Shown: positions 38,480-47,247 of the stretch, one piece after another
Layout of the letters: each line of letters opens with the position of its first letter
Position numbering within the stretch: the first letter of the stretch is position 1
Origin: BOG-908 sp965198855
GTDB lineage: Bacteria; Pseudomonadota; Alphaproteobacteria; Acetobacterales; Acetobacteraceae
DNA length: 64,000 nt
Direction: 5' to 3'
Assembly: GCA_965198855.1 (NCBI GenBank)
Contig: CBDAPZ010000001.1
Span: forward strand, 3,038,001-3,102,000
Notes under the pieces: model-generated
The model's database searches: none
The model's input: the letters and a program-made list of their open reading frames with translations, nothing else
Told to the model about the DNA's origin: nothing
Made by a program: the position numbers and the translations under genes

Positions 38480-39520
38480 ATGATCAACCAACACTCGCCG
38501 AAAACCTTCCGTTTACCGATTGCCGGTACGCTGATGGCTCTTTCGCTCCTGACCGGATGCGCCTCCGAAATGCCGACGCAGAGCGCCATGGTGCAGATGG
38601 GCGGCAACCAGCCGACACCAACGCTCACCGTAACGAGAGAAGCGCCCTGCAACACCCAACCAGCGGGCGAAATGGCTATTCGCATGCAGGGCCAACAGGC
38701 TTTCGTGACACTTGCCGTTAATAATACCTCGCTCAACCTGCTGCTCGATACCGGAGACTTCGTTACCTCGCTGGCACCGAACGCCGCGCAGCGCCTGGCA
38801 CTCCCGGCTTCCAGCGAGCCGAGCCTGCAGATGACCGGCATCGGCGGCGCCTACGCCGCCCCGGTGGTGGAAGCATCAGACGTCCAGTATTTGAGCCAGC
38901 ACGTTGCCAACGTGTCCTTCCCTGTTCTACCTGAGAGCGAATTCCGCCCTGAAGAACATGTGGATGGCCTGTTCGGCGCCAACTTCCTCTCCGCCTATGG
39001 CGTGGAAATGGATTTTCCGGGCCGCAAGATGCGCTTCTTCAAGCCCGGTAACGGATGTGGCGCGAGCGCACCGGCCTGGACCGCACATGCCACCCGCCTG
39101 CAGGCGACGGATGCCGGCCACCAGCTGCTGCTGATCCCGGTGCGCATCAACGGCGTCGAACTGAACGCGCTGATCGATACCGGCAGCGAGGATACGTCCA
39201 TTACGAAAGACGCCGCAGCCTCGCTCGGCATCACCGCTGGTGACATGCGCGGCGACGACCAGATCACCGAGCAGGGCCTTGGCGAGAGCACGGAGCGGAT
39301 GCACAAATTCGCGTCCATCAGCATCGGTGACTCCACCTTCGAACGCCCTGTGCTCGCGGTCGATGACGAGCCGAGCCCCATTCAGCAGAACGTGCAGGTG
39401 GCCACCGCCGCTGCGATGCCAGTGCCGCATCGTGGGGTGGATGTAATACTAGGGGCTAACTTCCTGTTCAAGAAACGCGTTTTCATCGATTATGCGCAGA
39501 TGGCGGTGTTTGTTGAGTAA
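38480..39520 (+). CDS. Lipoprotein with two retropepsin-like aspartyl protease lobes
   Basis: 346 residues. The N-terminus has basic residues, a hydrophobic stretch and the lipobox LTGC, so it is predicted to be lipid-anchored at the envelope. Two retropepsin-type motifs are visible: LLLDTGDFVTSLAP (~92) and ALIDTGSEDTSITKDAAASLG (~235), each followed by a Gly-rich flap-like region and an LGANFL-type segment (FGANFLSAYG, LGANFLFKK). The chain thus carries both halves of an aspartic protease site, where most bacterial relatives have one and dimerise. GGAG six bases upstream supports ATG 38480 over 38477. No substrate is known. Confidence 0.82.
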   Translation: MINQHSPKTFRLPIAGTLMALSLLTGCASEMPTQSAMVQMGGNQPTPTLTVTREAPCNTQPAGEMAIRMQGQQAFVTLAVNNTSLNLLLDTGDFVTSLAPNAAQRLALPASSEPSLQMTGIGGAYAAPVVEASDVQYLSQHVANVSFPVLPESEFRPEEHVDGLFGANFLSAYGVEMDFPGRKMRFFKPGNGCGASAPAWTAHATRLQATDAGHQLLLIPVRINGVELNALIDTGSEDTSITKDAAASLGITAGDMRGDDQITEQGLGESTERMHKFASISIGDSTFERPVLAVDDEPSPIQQNVQVATAAAMPVPHRGVDVILGANFLFKKRVFIDYAQMAVFVE

Positions 39521-39567
39521 GGAAGGAAGCAGTTCTTTTTTGAAGAAAAGAACCAAAAGACTTTTAT
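39521..39567 (+). repeat. Dispersed dyad repeat, copy 4
   Basis: Starts directly after the aspartyl protease stop codon: GGAAGGAAGCAG, core TTCTTTTTTGAAGAAAAGAA, then CCAAAAGACTTTTATG. It faces copy 5 across ~40 bp. Confidence 0.88.
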
Positions 39568-39606
39568 GATCATAGTACATTTCGCCGGATAGAACCGCGA
39601 CAGCGA

Positions 39607-39650
39607 CATAAAAGTCTTTTGCTTCTTTTCTTCAGAAAAGAAGGCCTTCC
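39607..39650 (-). repeat. Dispersed dyad repeat, copy 5
   Basis: On the minus strand it directly follows the acyl-CoA dehydrogenase stop: AAGGAAGGCC, core TTCTTTTCTGAAGAAAAGAA, then GCAAAAGACTTTTATG. With copy 4 it forms an inverted pair between two convergent genes, each copy belonging to the 3' end of one gene. Confidence 0.88.
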
Positions 39651-41429
39651 TTAGAAAGCCACATCCTCCAATTCCATCATCGACGCTTTCCCCGCCCGTA
39701 TGCTTGCCCACAACGACGAAGCCTGCGGCAACAGACGCTCCATGAAGAAACGTGCCGTGATCAGCTTTGCCTGGTAGAAAGCGACATCTGCTCCGGCATC
39801 GGGCAGTTTCCCCGCAGCGATCTTCGCCATCCGCGCCCACATATAACCAAGTGCCACCAGGCCCATCAGCCGCAAGTAATCGGTCGCCGCGGCGCCCGCC
39901 TCTTCCGGGTCTTTCAATCCTGCTGCTGCAATGTGAGCCGATGCCTGCTGCAAGGCACCGAAAGCTTTCGCAAGCGGCATCGTCAATGGATCCTCGGCGT
40001 TCTGTTCGATAAAGTCCTGAACCGGATGGAAGAAACCCCGCAACAGACGGCCGGCATGGGCCGGCATCTTGCGACCCACCAGATCCAGCGCCTGTATGCC
40101 GTTCGATCCTTCATAGATCATGCAGATACGCGCATCGCGCACCAGCTGCTCCATGCCATGGTCGCGTATGTAGCCGTGACCGCCATAAACCTGCAGCGCC
40201 ATGCTGGAGAGTTCAAAACCCAGATCGGTGAACAGCGCCTTGACCACGGGGGTCATCATGGCGACGAAATCCTCGGCTTCCTGACGGCGCTGCGGGTTCG
40301 GCGACTTGGTTTCCAGGTCGAGCATTGTAGCAACCCAGCCGGAGAGCGCCCGGCATCCTTCGATATAGGCACGGCACGTCATGAGCGTGCGCCGCACATC
40401 GGGATGCACGATGATCGGATCCGCCGCACTATCGGGATATCTGGCGCCCGCAAGCGAACGGCCTTGCAGGCGATCCTTGGCGTAGAAGGCCGCACTCTGA
40501 TAAGCGGTCTCTGCAACGCCAAGGCCCTGAATGCCGACAGACAAACGCTCGGCGTTCATCATGGTGAACATCGCACGCATGCCCCTGTTCGGCGCGCCCA
40601 CCAGCCAGCCGACGGCATCATCGAAATAGAGCTGTGTCGTCGCTGAAGCTTTCAAACCCATCTTGTGTTCGATAGCCGCGCATTTAACGCCATTGCGCTG
40701 ACCTGGTCGGCCGTCGGCATTCGGCAGGAATTTCGGCACCAGGAACATACTGACGCCCTTTATGCCCTTCGGTGCGTCCGGCAGCCGTGCGAGCACGAGA
40801 TGCACGATGTTTTCGGTCAGATCATGCTCGCCGGCGGAAATGAAGATTTTGGCACCGCTGATGCGGAAACTGCCATCCTCCTGCGGCACCGCCTTGGTGC
40901 GCATCAAGCCGAGATCGGTGCCGCATTGCGCTTCTGTCAGGCACATCGTACCAGACCAGATGCCATCAATCATTTTCGGCAGATAGAGATCTTTGAGCTC
41001 ATCGCTGCCATGTCCAGCAAGTGCGAGCGTGGCGCCATGGGTGAGGCCGGGATAGAGACCGAAGGAAAGGTTTGCAGAACACTGCATCTCCTGCACCATC
41101 TTGCCGAGGATTTCCGGCAATCCCTGCCCGCCATAAGCGGTATCGGACGCGAGCGCACCCCAGCCGCCCTCGCGGAATTTCTCATAGGCTTCCTTGAAGC
41201 CGGCTGGCGTGCGCACCACGCCGTTCTCATAGCTGCAACCTTCAACATCGCCCGATGCGTTGAGCGGCAGCAGGATGTCGGTCGCGAATTTCGCAGCTTC
41301 CTCGAGAATGCTGTCGATCAGCTCGGGGGTCACATCCGGTTGGCCGATCTCCGCAAGATGCGCTGTGGATTGATGCAGCTCATGCATCACGAAGCGCATG
41401 TCGCGCAGGGGGGCGTTATAGACCTGCAT
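39651..41429 (-). CDS. Acyl-CoA dehydrogenase with extra C-terminal domain (FadE/DmdC-like)
   Basis: 592 residues. FAD-dependent oxidation of acyl-CoA to trans-2-enoyl-CoA, first step of beta-oxidation. The core shows CLTEAQCGTDLGLMRTKA, ISGAKIFISAGEHDL, and QVYGGHGYIRDHGMEQLVRDARICMIYEGSNGIQ-type signatures (the catalytic base region). The last ~120 residues are the acetyl-CoA-dehydrogenase-like C-terminal domain found in ~590-residue members, including methylmercaptopropionyl-CoA dehydrogenases, so specificity is open. It is the last gene of the fad operon, 21 bp after the fadN-like gene, which favours fatty acyl-CoA. Confidence 0.92.
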   Translation of the reverse strand: MQVYNAPLRDMRFVMHELHQSTAHLAEIGQPDVTPELIDSILEEAAKFATDILLPLNASGDVEGCSYENGVVRTPAGFKEAYEKFREGGWGALASDTAYGGQGLPEILGKMVQEMQCSANLSFGLYPGLTHGATLALAGHGSDELKDLYLPKMIDGIWSGTMCLTEAQCGTDLGLMRTKAVPQEDGSFRISGAKIFISAGEHDLTENIVHLVLARLPDAPKGIKGVSMFLVPKFLPNADGRPGQRNGVKCAAIEHKMGLKASATTQLYFDDAVGWLVGAPNRGMRAMFTMMNAERLSVGIQGLGVAETAYQSAAFYAKDRLQGRSLAGARYPDSAADPIIVHPDVRRTLMTCRAYIEGCRALSGWVATMLDLETKSPNPQRRQEAEDFVAMMTPVVKALFTDLGFELSSMALQVYGGHGYIRDHGMEQLVRDARICMIYEGSNGIQALDLVGRKMPAHAGRLLRGFFHPVQDFIEQNAEDPLTMPLAKAFGALQQASAHIAAAGLKDPEEAGAAATDYLRLMGLVALGYMWARMAKIAAGKLPDAGADVAFYQAKLITARFFMERLLPQASSLWASIRAGKASMMELEDVAF

Positions 41430-41450
41430 GGTTCTTCTCTCCCGCGCGGT

Positions 41451-43778
41451 TCAGTTGCGTAGCGGCTTGCCCGTCTCGAACACATGTTCGATGCGGGCAA
41501 GCGTGGCATTGGTTTTCAGCAGGCGCATGACGGATTCTCGTTCCAACTCGAGCAGCTTCGCTTCGCTCACCGTGTCGAGGATGTCGGTATCACCGCCCGT
41601 CAGCACGCGCCCAAGCTCGCCGGCAACAACGACATCGTGCGGCGTGGCGACGGCCGTTTTGGCGAAACCGGCGACAACCATGTCGAGCACCACACGGCCC
41701 GAGGGCCCAGGCAGCACGATTTCGCGGGAAGCCGGCGCCTTGTAATCAACCGCGAGTTCGAGCGCGCGCGCCTTTGCGTCGGCAAGGAGGCGGTTGCGAT
41801 TCATCGTAATGCGATCCGAAGGCCGCAGAAAGCCCAACTCTCTCGCCTCGGCTGCCGATTTGGATACCTTCGCCGTGCTAACCATCTCGAACACTTTTGC
41901 CACTGCAGGCATCGGCCCCTTCGGCGTTCCCGGGTCAGTCGCCCAGCGCCCCAGCATCTCCTTGCAGCCACCCCAACCAGGCACGATACCGACACCGGCT
42001 TCGACAAGGCCGATATAACTTTCCGCATGCGCCTGCACAGCATCGCAATGCAGAAGGATTTCGCAGCCGCCGCCAAGTGCCAGGCTCGCCGGCGCACCAA
42101 CCACGGGGAACGGTGCATATTTGAGTTTCTGATACATCTCCTGCCCAGTCGCGAGCAGGCTTTCGATTTGCGACCAAGCGGCAATGTTAGCCGCAAACAA
42201 CATCAGCCCGATATTGGCGCCTACCGAAAAATTCACTCCCTCATTGTAGATCACCAGCGCCTTTTGATCTTTCTTGACCAAGGCAATCGTTTTTCCAAGC
42301 AACGCCATGATCTGATCATCAAGCGAATTCGCCTTACTGATGAACTCGAAGCACAGAACGCCATCGCCTATATCCCACACAGCCGCCGAGCCATTCTTGA
42401 GCACGGGCTTGGAAGCACGCTTGATGTCCTCAAGCAGCAGCACACCCTCGGGGCGGACAATGTCGTGATACGCGCCGTCCTGCCCGAGTTGCTGGCGCTT
42501 GCCATGTTCCACACGGTAGAACGTGCGACCGGCGGCCTTTTCGAGCATCTCGGGGATCGGCCGACCCTCGGCGTGCAGATGCACAATCAGCCAGTCAGCG
42601 CCGAGCATGTCGATGAGTTCGAACGGGCCGTAGCGCCAGTTATACCCAAGCCGCATCGCTTCATCGATGGCGGCGATCTCGTCAGCCGCTTCCGGCAGCA
42701 AGCCAGCGGCATAGGCCAGGGTATGGCCCATCGCCCGCCAGGCATAAATGCCGACTTTACCTGCCGCATCCATCAGTTTGCCGAGATCACGGCCGGCGGC
42801 TGCAAGCTCCGGCAGCATTGCAGGTTGTTCGGCACGATACTCACCGCTGGAAAACTCAAGCGTTTCCTTGGTCCGTTTGCCCTCCTGCTTGTTGAGGCGA
42901 TAGAAACCGCCTTTGCCCTTGCGGCCGGTATAGCCGGTCTCGATCAGCTTGCCGATGATCGGCACCGGGCGGTTCTTGGAATGGAACAAATCATTCTTCG
43001 GCAATGCGCCCGCCAGGCTGCTCGTCACATGCGGCATCAGATCCAATCCCACCAGATCCATCAGGCCGAACACACCTGTTTTCGGAATGCCGAAAGGCGC
43101 ACCCATGATGGCGTCGGCTTCCTCGATCGTAAGGCCTAGCTCGATCGCTTCGGTCACTGCACTTGTAATCCAGAACACGCCGAGACGATTGGCGATGAAG
43201 CCAGGCGAGTCCTTGCAAACAACAACGCTCTTGCCCAGCGACATGTCGCAGAATTGCGCGATCTTTTCCGCAAGCGCTGCATCGGTAGACGGCCCTGTCA
43301 CCAGCTCCAGCAAGCGCATATAGCGTGGCGGATTGAAGAAATGCGTGATCATGAAGTCGCGCACGAAAGCTGCGGGCATCCCCTCGATCAGGCGCGATAG
43401 CGCAATCGTCGACGTATTCGAGGAGATCGCTGTGCCGGGCCTGCGCACCGCCTCCAGCTTGCGATACAGCGACTGTTTGATCTCCAGGTTCTCGACAATA
43501 ACTTCGACCACCCAGTCGCACTCGACCACACGAGCGAGATGGTCTTCGATATTGCCGCACTCGATCAGCTTAGCCGCATCGGTCGACATGAAGGGCGCCG
43601 GATCCGTTTTTTTTGCCCTCGCGACAGCTCCCTCAGCCGCCGCGTTGCGGTTTCCGCCACCCTTTGGCACGATATCGAGCAACAGCACGGGAACACCCGC
43701 ATTGGCAATCTGCGCAGCAATGCCACAACCCATCACGCCCGCGCCGATGACGGCGACTTTGCTGATCTTGTCGGCCAT
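41451..43778 (-). CDS. Bifunctional 3-hydroxyacyl-CoA dehydrogenase / enoyl-CoA hydratase (FadN type)
   Basis: 775 residues. The N-terminal part is NAD-dependent 3-hydroxyacyl-CoA dehydrogenase: VAVIGAGVMGCGIAAQIANAG is the Rossmann loop, SSNTSTIALSRL and FMITHFFNPPRYMRLLELV are catalytic-region motifs, and NRLGVFW starts the C-terminal helices. The enoyl-CoA hydratase/crotonase domain is at the C-terminal end (~470-690), with ASLALGGGCEILLHCDAVQAHAE and LVEAGVGIVPGWGG. This order is that of Bacillus FadN, the reverse of E. coli FadB. It hydrates enoyl-CoA and oxidises 3-hydroxyacyl-CoA. It starts 3 bp after the thiolase stop. Confidence 0.93.
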   Translation of the reverse strand: MADKISKVAVIGAGVMGCGIAAQIANAGVPVLLLDIVPKGGGNRNAAAEGAVARAKKTDPAPFMSTDAAKLIECGNIEDHLARVVECDWVVEVIVENLEIKQSLYRKLEAVRRPGTAISSNTSTIALSRLIEGMPAAFVRDFMITHFFNPPRYMRLLELVTGPSTDAALAEKIAQFCDMSLGKSVVVCKDSPGFIANRLGVFWITSAVTEAIELGLTIEEADAIMGAPFGIPKTGVFGLMDLVGLDLMPHVTSSLAGALPKNDLFHSKNRPVPIIGKLIETGYTGRKGKGGFYRLNKQEGKRTKETLEFSSGEYRAEQPAMLPELAAAGRDLGKLMDAAGKVGIYAWRAMGHTLAYAAGLLPEAADEIAAIDEAMRLGYNWRYGPFELIDMLGADWLIVHLHAEGRPIPEMLEKAAGRTFYRVEHGKRQQLGQDGAYHDIVRPEGVLLLEDIKRASKPVLKNGSAAVWDIGDGVLCFEFISKANSLDDQIMALLGKTIALVKKDQKALVIYNEGVNFSVGANIGLMLFAANIAAWSQIESLLATGQEMYQKLKYAPFPVVGAPASLALGGGCEILLHCDAVQAHAESYIGLVEAGVGIVPGWGGCKEMLGRWATDPGTPKGPMPAVAKVFEMVSTAKVSKSAAEARELGFLRPSDRITMNRNRLLADAKARALELAVDYKAPASREIVLPGPSGRVVLDMVVAGFAKTAVATPHDVVVAGELGRVLTGGDTDILDTVSEAKLLELERESVMRLLKTNATLARIEHVFETGKPLRN

Positions 43779-43781
43779 AGC

Positions 43782-44918
43782 TCAGACAGCCTCCAACACG
43801 GTGGCAATGCCCTGCCCACCACCAATGCATTGCGTGGCGATCGCGTAACGCCCACCTTCCCGCTTCAGCAAGGCAGCCGCCTTGCCGACGATACGTGCGC
43901 CGGTCGCACCCAGCGGATGACCAAGCGCCAGCGCCCCACCATCGAGGTTCACCGCCTCCGGCCGAAACCCGATCTCGCGCATGCTGGCGATCGCCTGGCT
44001 TGCAAAAGCTTCGTTCAGCTCGACCACATCGATATCACCCGCACTCACCCCCGCGCGCTCCAGCGCCTTGCGCGAGGCACGCACCGGCCCGATGCCCATG
44101 ATGTCCGGCTCGCACCCTGAAACTGCCACGCTCTTGATGCGCGCAAGGATCGGCAGCCCTTTCTCCCTGGCGTAATCTTCGGAACAAACCAGCACGGCAC
44201 TCGCGCCATCCGTCAGTGGCGAAGACGTGCCTGCCGTCACCGTACCCTCGGTATCAAAGGCTAGTTTCAAACCCGCCAAAGCTGCCTTGCTGGTTTCCGG
44301 GCGAATGCAGCCGTCCGTATCGACCACGCCGGCTTTCGTCGTGATCGGCACGATCTCGTCGGTGAACCTGCCCGCAGCCTGCGCCCGTGCTGCCTTGCGG
44401 TGGCTCTCGACAGCAAAATCCTCCTGCTGTTCACGCGTGATCTGCCATTTGCGCGCGACATTTTCCGCCGTCTCGCCCATGCTCATGAAAACACCCGGCA
44501 TCTTCTTGGCAAGCGTGGTGTTGAACAGCGGATTGAACCCGCCCATCGGCGTACGGCTCATGCTCTCAATGCCTGCAGCGATGAACGCCTTTCCTGCGCC
44601 TAGCTGTATCTGTCCGGCGGCAATGTGGACGCTGCTCATCGAACTGCCGCAAAACCGGTTCACCGTCATGCCGCCTACGGAAAGTGGAAGATCCGCCAAC
44701 AATCCGATCAACCGCCCGACATTGAAACCCTGCTCGCCCTCCGGGAACGCAGCGCCTACAATGATATCCTCGATATCCTCAGGCGCTATTCCTGTCTTCT
44801 CGATCAATCCCCTTACGACTGCGGCCGCCATATCGTCAGCTCGTACCCTCGCCAGGGCCCCCTTGTTCGCAAGCGTAAACGGCGACCTTACATATCCAGC
44901 AATGACGACGATAGCCAT
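43782..44918 (-). CDS. fadA: Acetyl-CoA acyltransferase (3-ketoacyl-CoA thiolase)
   Basis: 378 residues. It cleaves 3-ketoacyl-CoA with CoA to give acetyl-CoA and a shortened acyl-CoA. The nucleophile Cys is in VNRFCGSSMSSVH (~90); the second site is NLDGGALALGHPLGATGARI, and the C-terminal catalytic Cys is in ATQCIGGGQG. It is the third gene of the fad operon, after merR, with a double dyad repeat in the 97-bp gap, and it nearly touches the fadN-like gene. Confidence 0.94.
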   Translation of the reverse strand: MAIVVIAGYVRSPFTLANKGALARVRADDMAAAVVRGLIEKTGIAPEDIEDIIVGAAFPEGEQGFNVGRLIGLLADLPLSVGGMTVNRFCGSSMSSVHIAAGQIQLGAGKAFIAAGIESMSRTPMGGFNPLFNTTLAKKMPGVFMSMGETAENVARKWQITREQQEDFAVESHRKAARAQAAGRFTDEIVPITTKAGVVDTDGCIRPETSKAALAGLKLAFDTEGTVTAGTSSPLTDGASAVLVCSEDYAREKGLPILARIKSVAVSGCEPDIMGIGPVRASRKALERAGVSAGDIDVVELNEAFASQAIASMREIGFRPEAVNLDGGALALGHPLGATGARIVGKAAALLKREGGRYAIATQCIGGGQGIATVLEAV

Positions 44919-44935
44919 GAGGTATTCCCTTTGAT

Positions 44936-45013
44936 AAACAGAAGTTTTTTGCTTCTTCTTCTCAAGAAAGAAGCGCTTTCTTTGCTGGAGAAAAGAAACA
45001 AAAGACTTTTATG
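44936..45013 (-). repeat. Dispersed dyad repeat, copy 6 (double, degenerate)
   Basis: Two partial copies in opposite orientation fill the gap between merR and the thiolase gene. On the plus strand the left one reads AGAAGTTTTTTGCTTCTTC and the right one GGAGAAAAGAAACAAAAGAC. It sits inside an operon, so it cannot be a complete transcription stop if the genes are co-transcribed. Confidence 0.75.
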
Positions 45014-45015
45014 TT

Positions 45016-45432
45016 CTAGCCTGTGGCACGTTTGCGTGGCCTCTGAGCGGCGTCCGCCTGACGTTGAATGTCTTCGAGTTCCGTTATGGTTTCTTCGAGC
45101 GCAGCGTATTGCTCGCGTAGGGAAACAAGGCGTTTGGCGACCGAGATGCGCAGCACACGCAGCTGTTCCGCCTGGGTATGGTCCACACCGTAGAGATCGA
45201 GATATTCCTTGATCTCACGAAGCGAAAACCCAAGGCGCTTGCCGCGTAGAATCAAAATCATCCGTGCCCGATCCCGCGCGGTATAGACACGCGTGCTGCC
45301 AGCGCGTTGCGGCGTGATCAGGCCCTTGTCCTCATAGAAACGAATAGTGCGCGCGGTCACACCCAGATCACGGGCAAGCTCGGTCACCGTATGAAACACA
45401 TCCACTTCAGATAGGCGTGGGATTTGCGCCAT
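45016..45432 (-). CDS. MerR family transcriptional regulator (LiuR-like)
   Basis: 138 residues. The helix-turn-helix starts VTELARDLGVTARTIRFYEDKGLITPQR, followed by TRVYTARDRARMILILRGKRLGFSLREIKEYLDLY and a coiled-coil dimer helix. This is the pattern of the LiuR-type MerR regulators that control branched-chain amino acid or fatty acid degradation in proteobacteria and are released by acyl-CoA-type ligands. No metal-binding Cys pair is present, which argues against a metal sensor. It is encoded 8 bp after fadD within the operon it probably controls. Confidence 0.88.
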   Translation of the reverse strand: MAQIPRLSEVDVFHTVTELARDLGVTARTIRFYEDKGLITPQRAGSTRVYTARDRARMILILRGKRLGFSLREIKEYLDLYGVDHTQAEQLRVLRISVAKRLVSLREQYAALEETITELEDIQRQADAAQRPRKRATG

Positions 45433-45440
45433 CGGCTTCC

Positions 45441-47126
45441 CTATACGTTAGGTTCTTCACGCACATATAAGCCGGCCACAGCGTTTTGCAAATTGCGCCC
45501 GGCTTTTGCTTCTTCTTCCGCAACCAGTTCCTTCTTGCTCAGCTTGCCCACCATCGTCTTGGGCAGGTCCTTGCGAATTTCCACCTCGCGCGGCATTTCG
45601 ATTTTCGAAACATAATCGCGCAGGAAGGCGCATATCTCATCGGGGGTGGCATGCGCGCCCTCCTTCAAGGTGACGAACGCTTTCGGCGCCTGGCCACGAT
45701 AGCGGTCCGGCACGCCGATCACCACTGCCTCCTTCACCGCCGGGTGCTGGTACAGCGCCTCTTCCACCATGCGCGGATAGATGTTGTAGCCACCTGCAAT
45801 AATGATGTCCTTGATGCGGTCAACGATAAAAAGATAGCCTTCGGCATCGAGATACCCAATATCGCCGGTACGCAGCGCGCCGTCGACCATCACGTCGCGT
45901 GTGTCATCCGGGCGGTTCCAGTAGCCGCGCATCACGTGCGGCCCGCGCACGCAGATCTCGCCGCGTTCGCCGTGCGGCATCAGGCGTGTAGTATCATCGG
46001 GATCGCGGATTTCGATCGTGCTGCCTGCGACAGGCAGTCCGACCGAACCGTTCTTGTAGGTGCGATCCGGTGGAGTCATTGTCGTCACCGGTGACGTTTC
46101 GGAGAGGCCGTAGCCTTCCATCAGCCAGCATCCGGTCAGCGCCATGAATTTCTGCCGCACTTCCATCGGCAGCGGCGCCCCGCCGGACATGCACATCTCG
46201 ATGCACCGCAAATCCGCACCGCCACGCGCCGCTTCATCGACAAGCGCTGCAAAGATCGTCGGCACGGCGGGGAACATGGTGGGTCTGCGTCGCGCGATCG
46301 TCTTGAGCAGAGTTTTCATGTCGAAACGCGGCAGCAGCAGCATTTCGCTCGCCATGCGCACACCCAGAATCATCACAGTGGTCAGGGCAAAGATATGAAA
46401 CAGAGGGAGCACGCCAAGCGCACGATCGCTGCCGATCGGCCGATCGCCCAACCCCACGCTCGTTTGTTCGGCGTTCACGACCAGATTGGCATGGGTTAGT
46501 TGCGCCGCCTTCGGCACACCGGTCGTTCCGCCGGTATATTGCAGCACCGCCACCGCCTGCCCATCGACCGCAACGGGAACAAAACGACCATCATTGCGCA
46601 TCACCCTTGCGGCATGCACCGAACGGCCATCGTGCCATAAAGGCGCAATATCACGCCGCCTGATAACGCGGAACATGCACCCCTTCGCCCAAGGCAGCGC
46701 CTCGGCCATGCTGCACACCACGATGCGCCGTATCCCCCCGCGTTCAGCCACTCGCGCCACTTTTGGGTAGATCGCCGCCAGATCGATCGTGACCATGATT
46801 TCAGTGCCGGAATCGGCCACCTGGTGCGCAAGTTCCCGCTCCACGTAGAGCGGGTTGAAGTTCACCACGATTCCGCCGGCGCGTAGCACGGCAAAAAAGA
46901 AGATCACGGAATAGGGCGTGTTCGGCAGGCACAGCCCCACGCGCGTGCCGCGAACCACGCCCAGATCCTGCAGCCCGCGGGTTGCGCGATCCACAGCACG
47001 ATCCAGCGCCGCGTAGCGCCAGCACCTGCCCATGAAATCAATCGCGCGATGGTGGGGATAATCGCGCGCCGTATCCCGTAGCAACCCATGCACAAGGCCG
47101 AGCGTGGGCCGATTAAGCGTATCCAC
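45441..47126 (-). CDS. fadD: Long-chain fatty acid:CoA ligase
   Basis: 561 residues. It activates fatty acids with ATP to acyl-AMP and then acyl-CoA. AMP-forming motifs are VLQYTGGTTGVPKAAQLTHANL (P-loop), MEGYGLSETSPVTT, TGDIGYLDAEGYLFIVDRIKD and the C-terminal PKTMVGKLSKKEL with the catalytic Lys. GTG start at 47126 is supported by GGAGG seven bases upstream. It is the first gene of the fad operon and lies just behind the palindromic operator at 47199-47214. Confidence 0.93.
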   Translation of the reverse strand: MDTLNRPTLGLVHGLLRDTARDYPHHRAIDFMGRCWRYAALDRAVDRATRGLQDLGVVRGTRVGLCLPNTPYSVIFFFAVLRAGGIVVNFNPLYVERELAHQVADSGTEIMVTIDLAAIYPKVARVAERGGIRRIVVCSMAEALPWAKGCMFRVIRRRDIAPLWHDGRSVHAARVMRNDGRFVPVAVDGQAVAVLQYTGGTTGVPKAAQLTHANLVVNAEQTSVGLGDRPIGSDRALGVLPLFHIFALTTVMILGVRMASEMLLLPRFDMKTLLKTIARRRPTMFPAVPTIFAALVDEAARGGADLRCIEMCMSGGAPLPMEVRQKFMALTGCWLMEGYGLSETSPVTTMTPPDRTYKNGSVGLPVAGSTIEIRDPDDTTRLMPHGERGEICVRGPHVMRGYWNRPDDTRDVMVDGALRTGDIGYLDAEGYLFIVDRIKDIIIAGGYNIYPRMVEEALYQHPAVKEAVVIGVPDRYRGQAPKAFVTLKEGAHATPDEICAFLRDYVSKIEMPREVEIRKDLPKTMVGKLSKKELVAEEEAKAGRNLQNAVAGLYVREEPNV

Positions 47127-47198
47127 CAGACATCCTCCGGGTCATGCCTTGCCGGCGACTCCGTCTTTCTTGAAGCAGCTTACGTTCGCGTCTGTTGG

Positions 47199-47214
47199 TT
47201 AACGTATACGGTAA
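47199..47214 (-). promoter_or_regulatory. Palindromic candidate operator upstream of the fad operon
   Basis: TTAACGTATACGGTAA is a 16-bp palindrome with one mismatched pair, located 73 bp before the fadD start. The ACGTATACG core resembles sites bound by LiuR-like MerR regulators, and such a regulator is the second gene of the operon. Autoregulation is inferred. Confidence 0.5.
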
Positions 47215-47247
47215 TGCGGTTGAAAAGCAAGCAATGAACGGCCGACA

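Noticed and set aside
41484..43139. 551-residue plus-strand open frame antisense to the fadN-like gene
   Set aside because: Shadow of the dehydrogenase/hydratase gene; no domain motif and odd composition.
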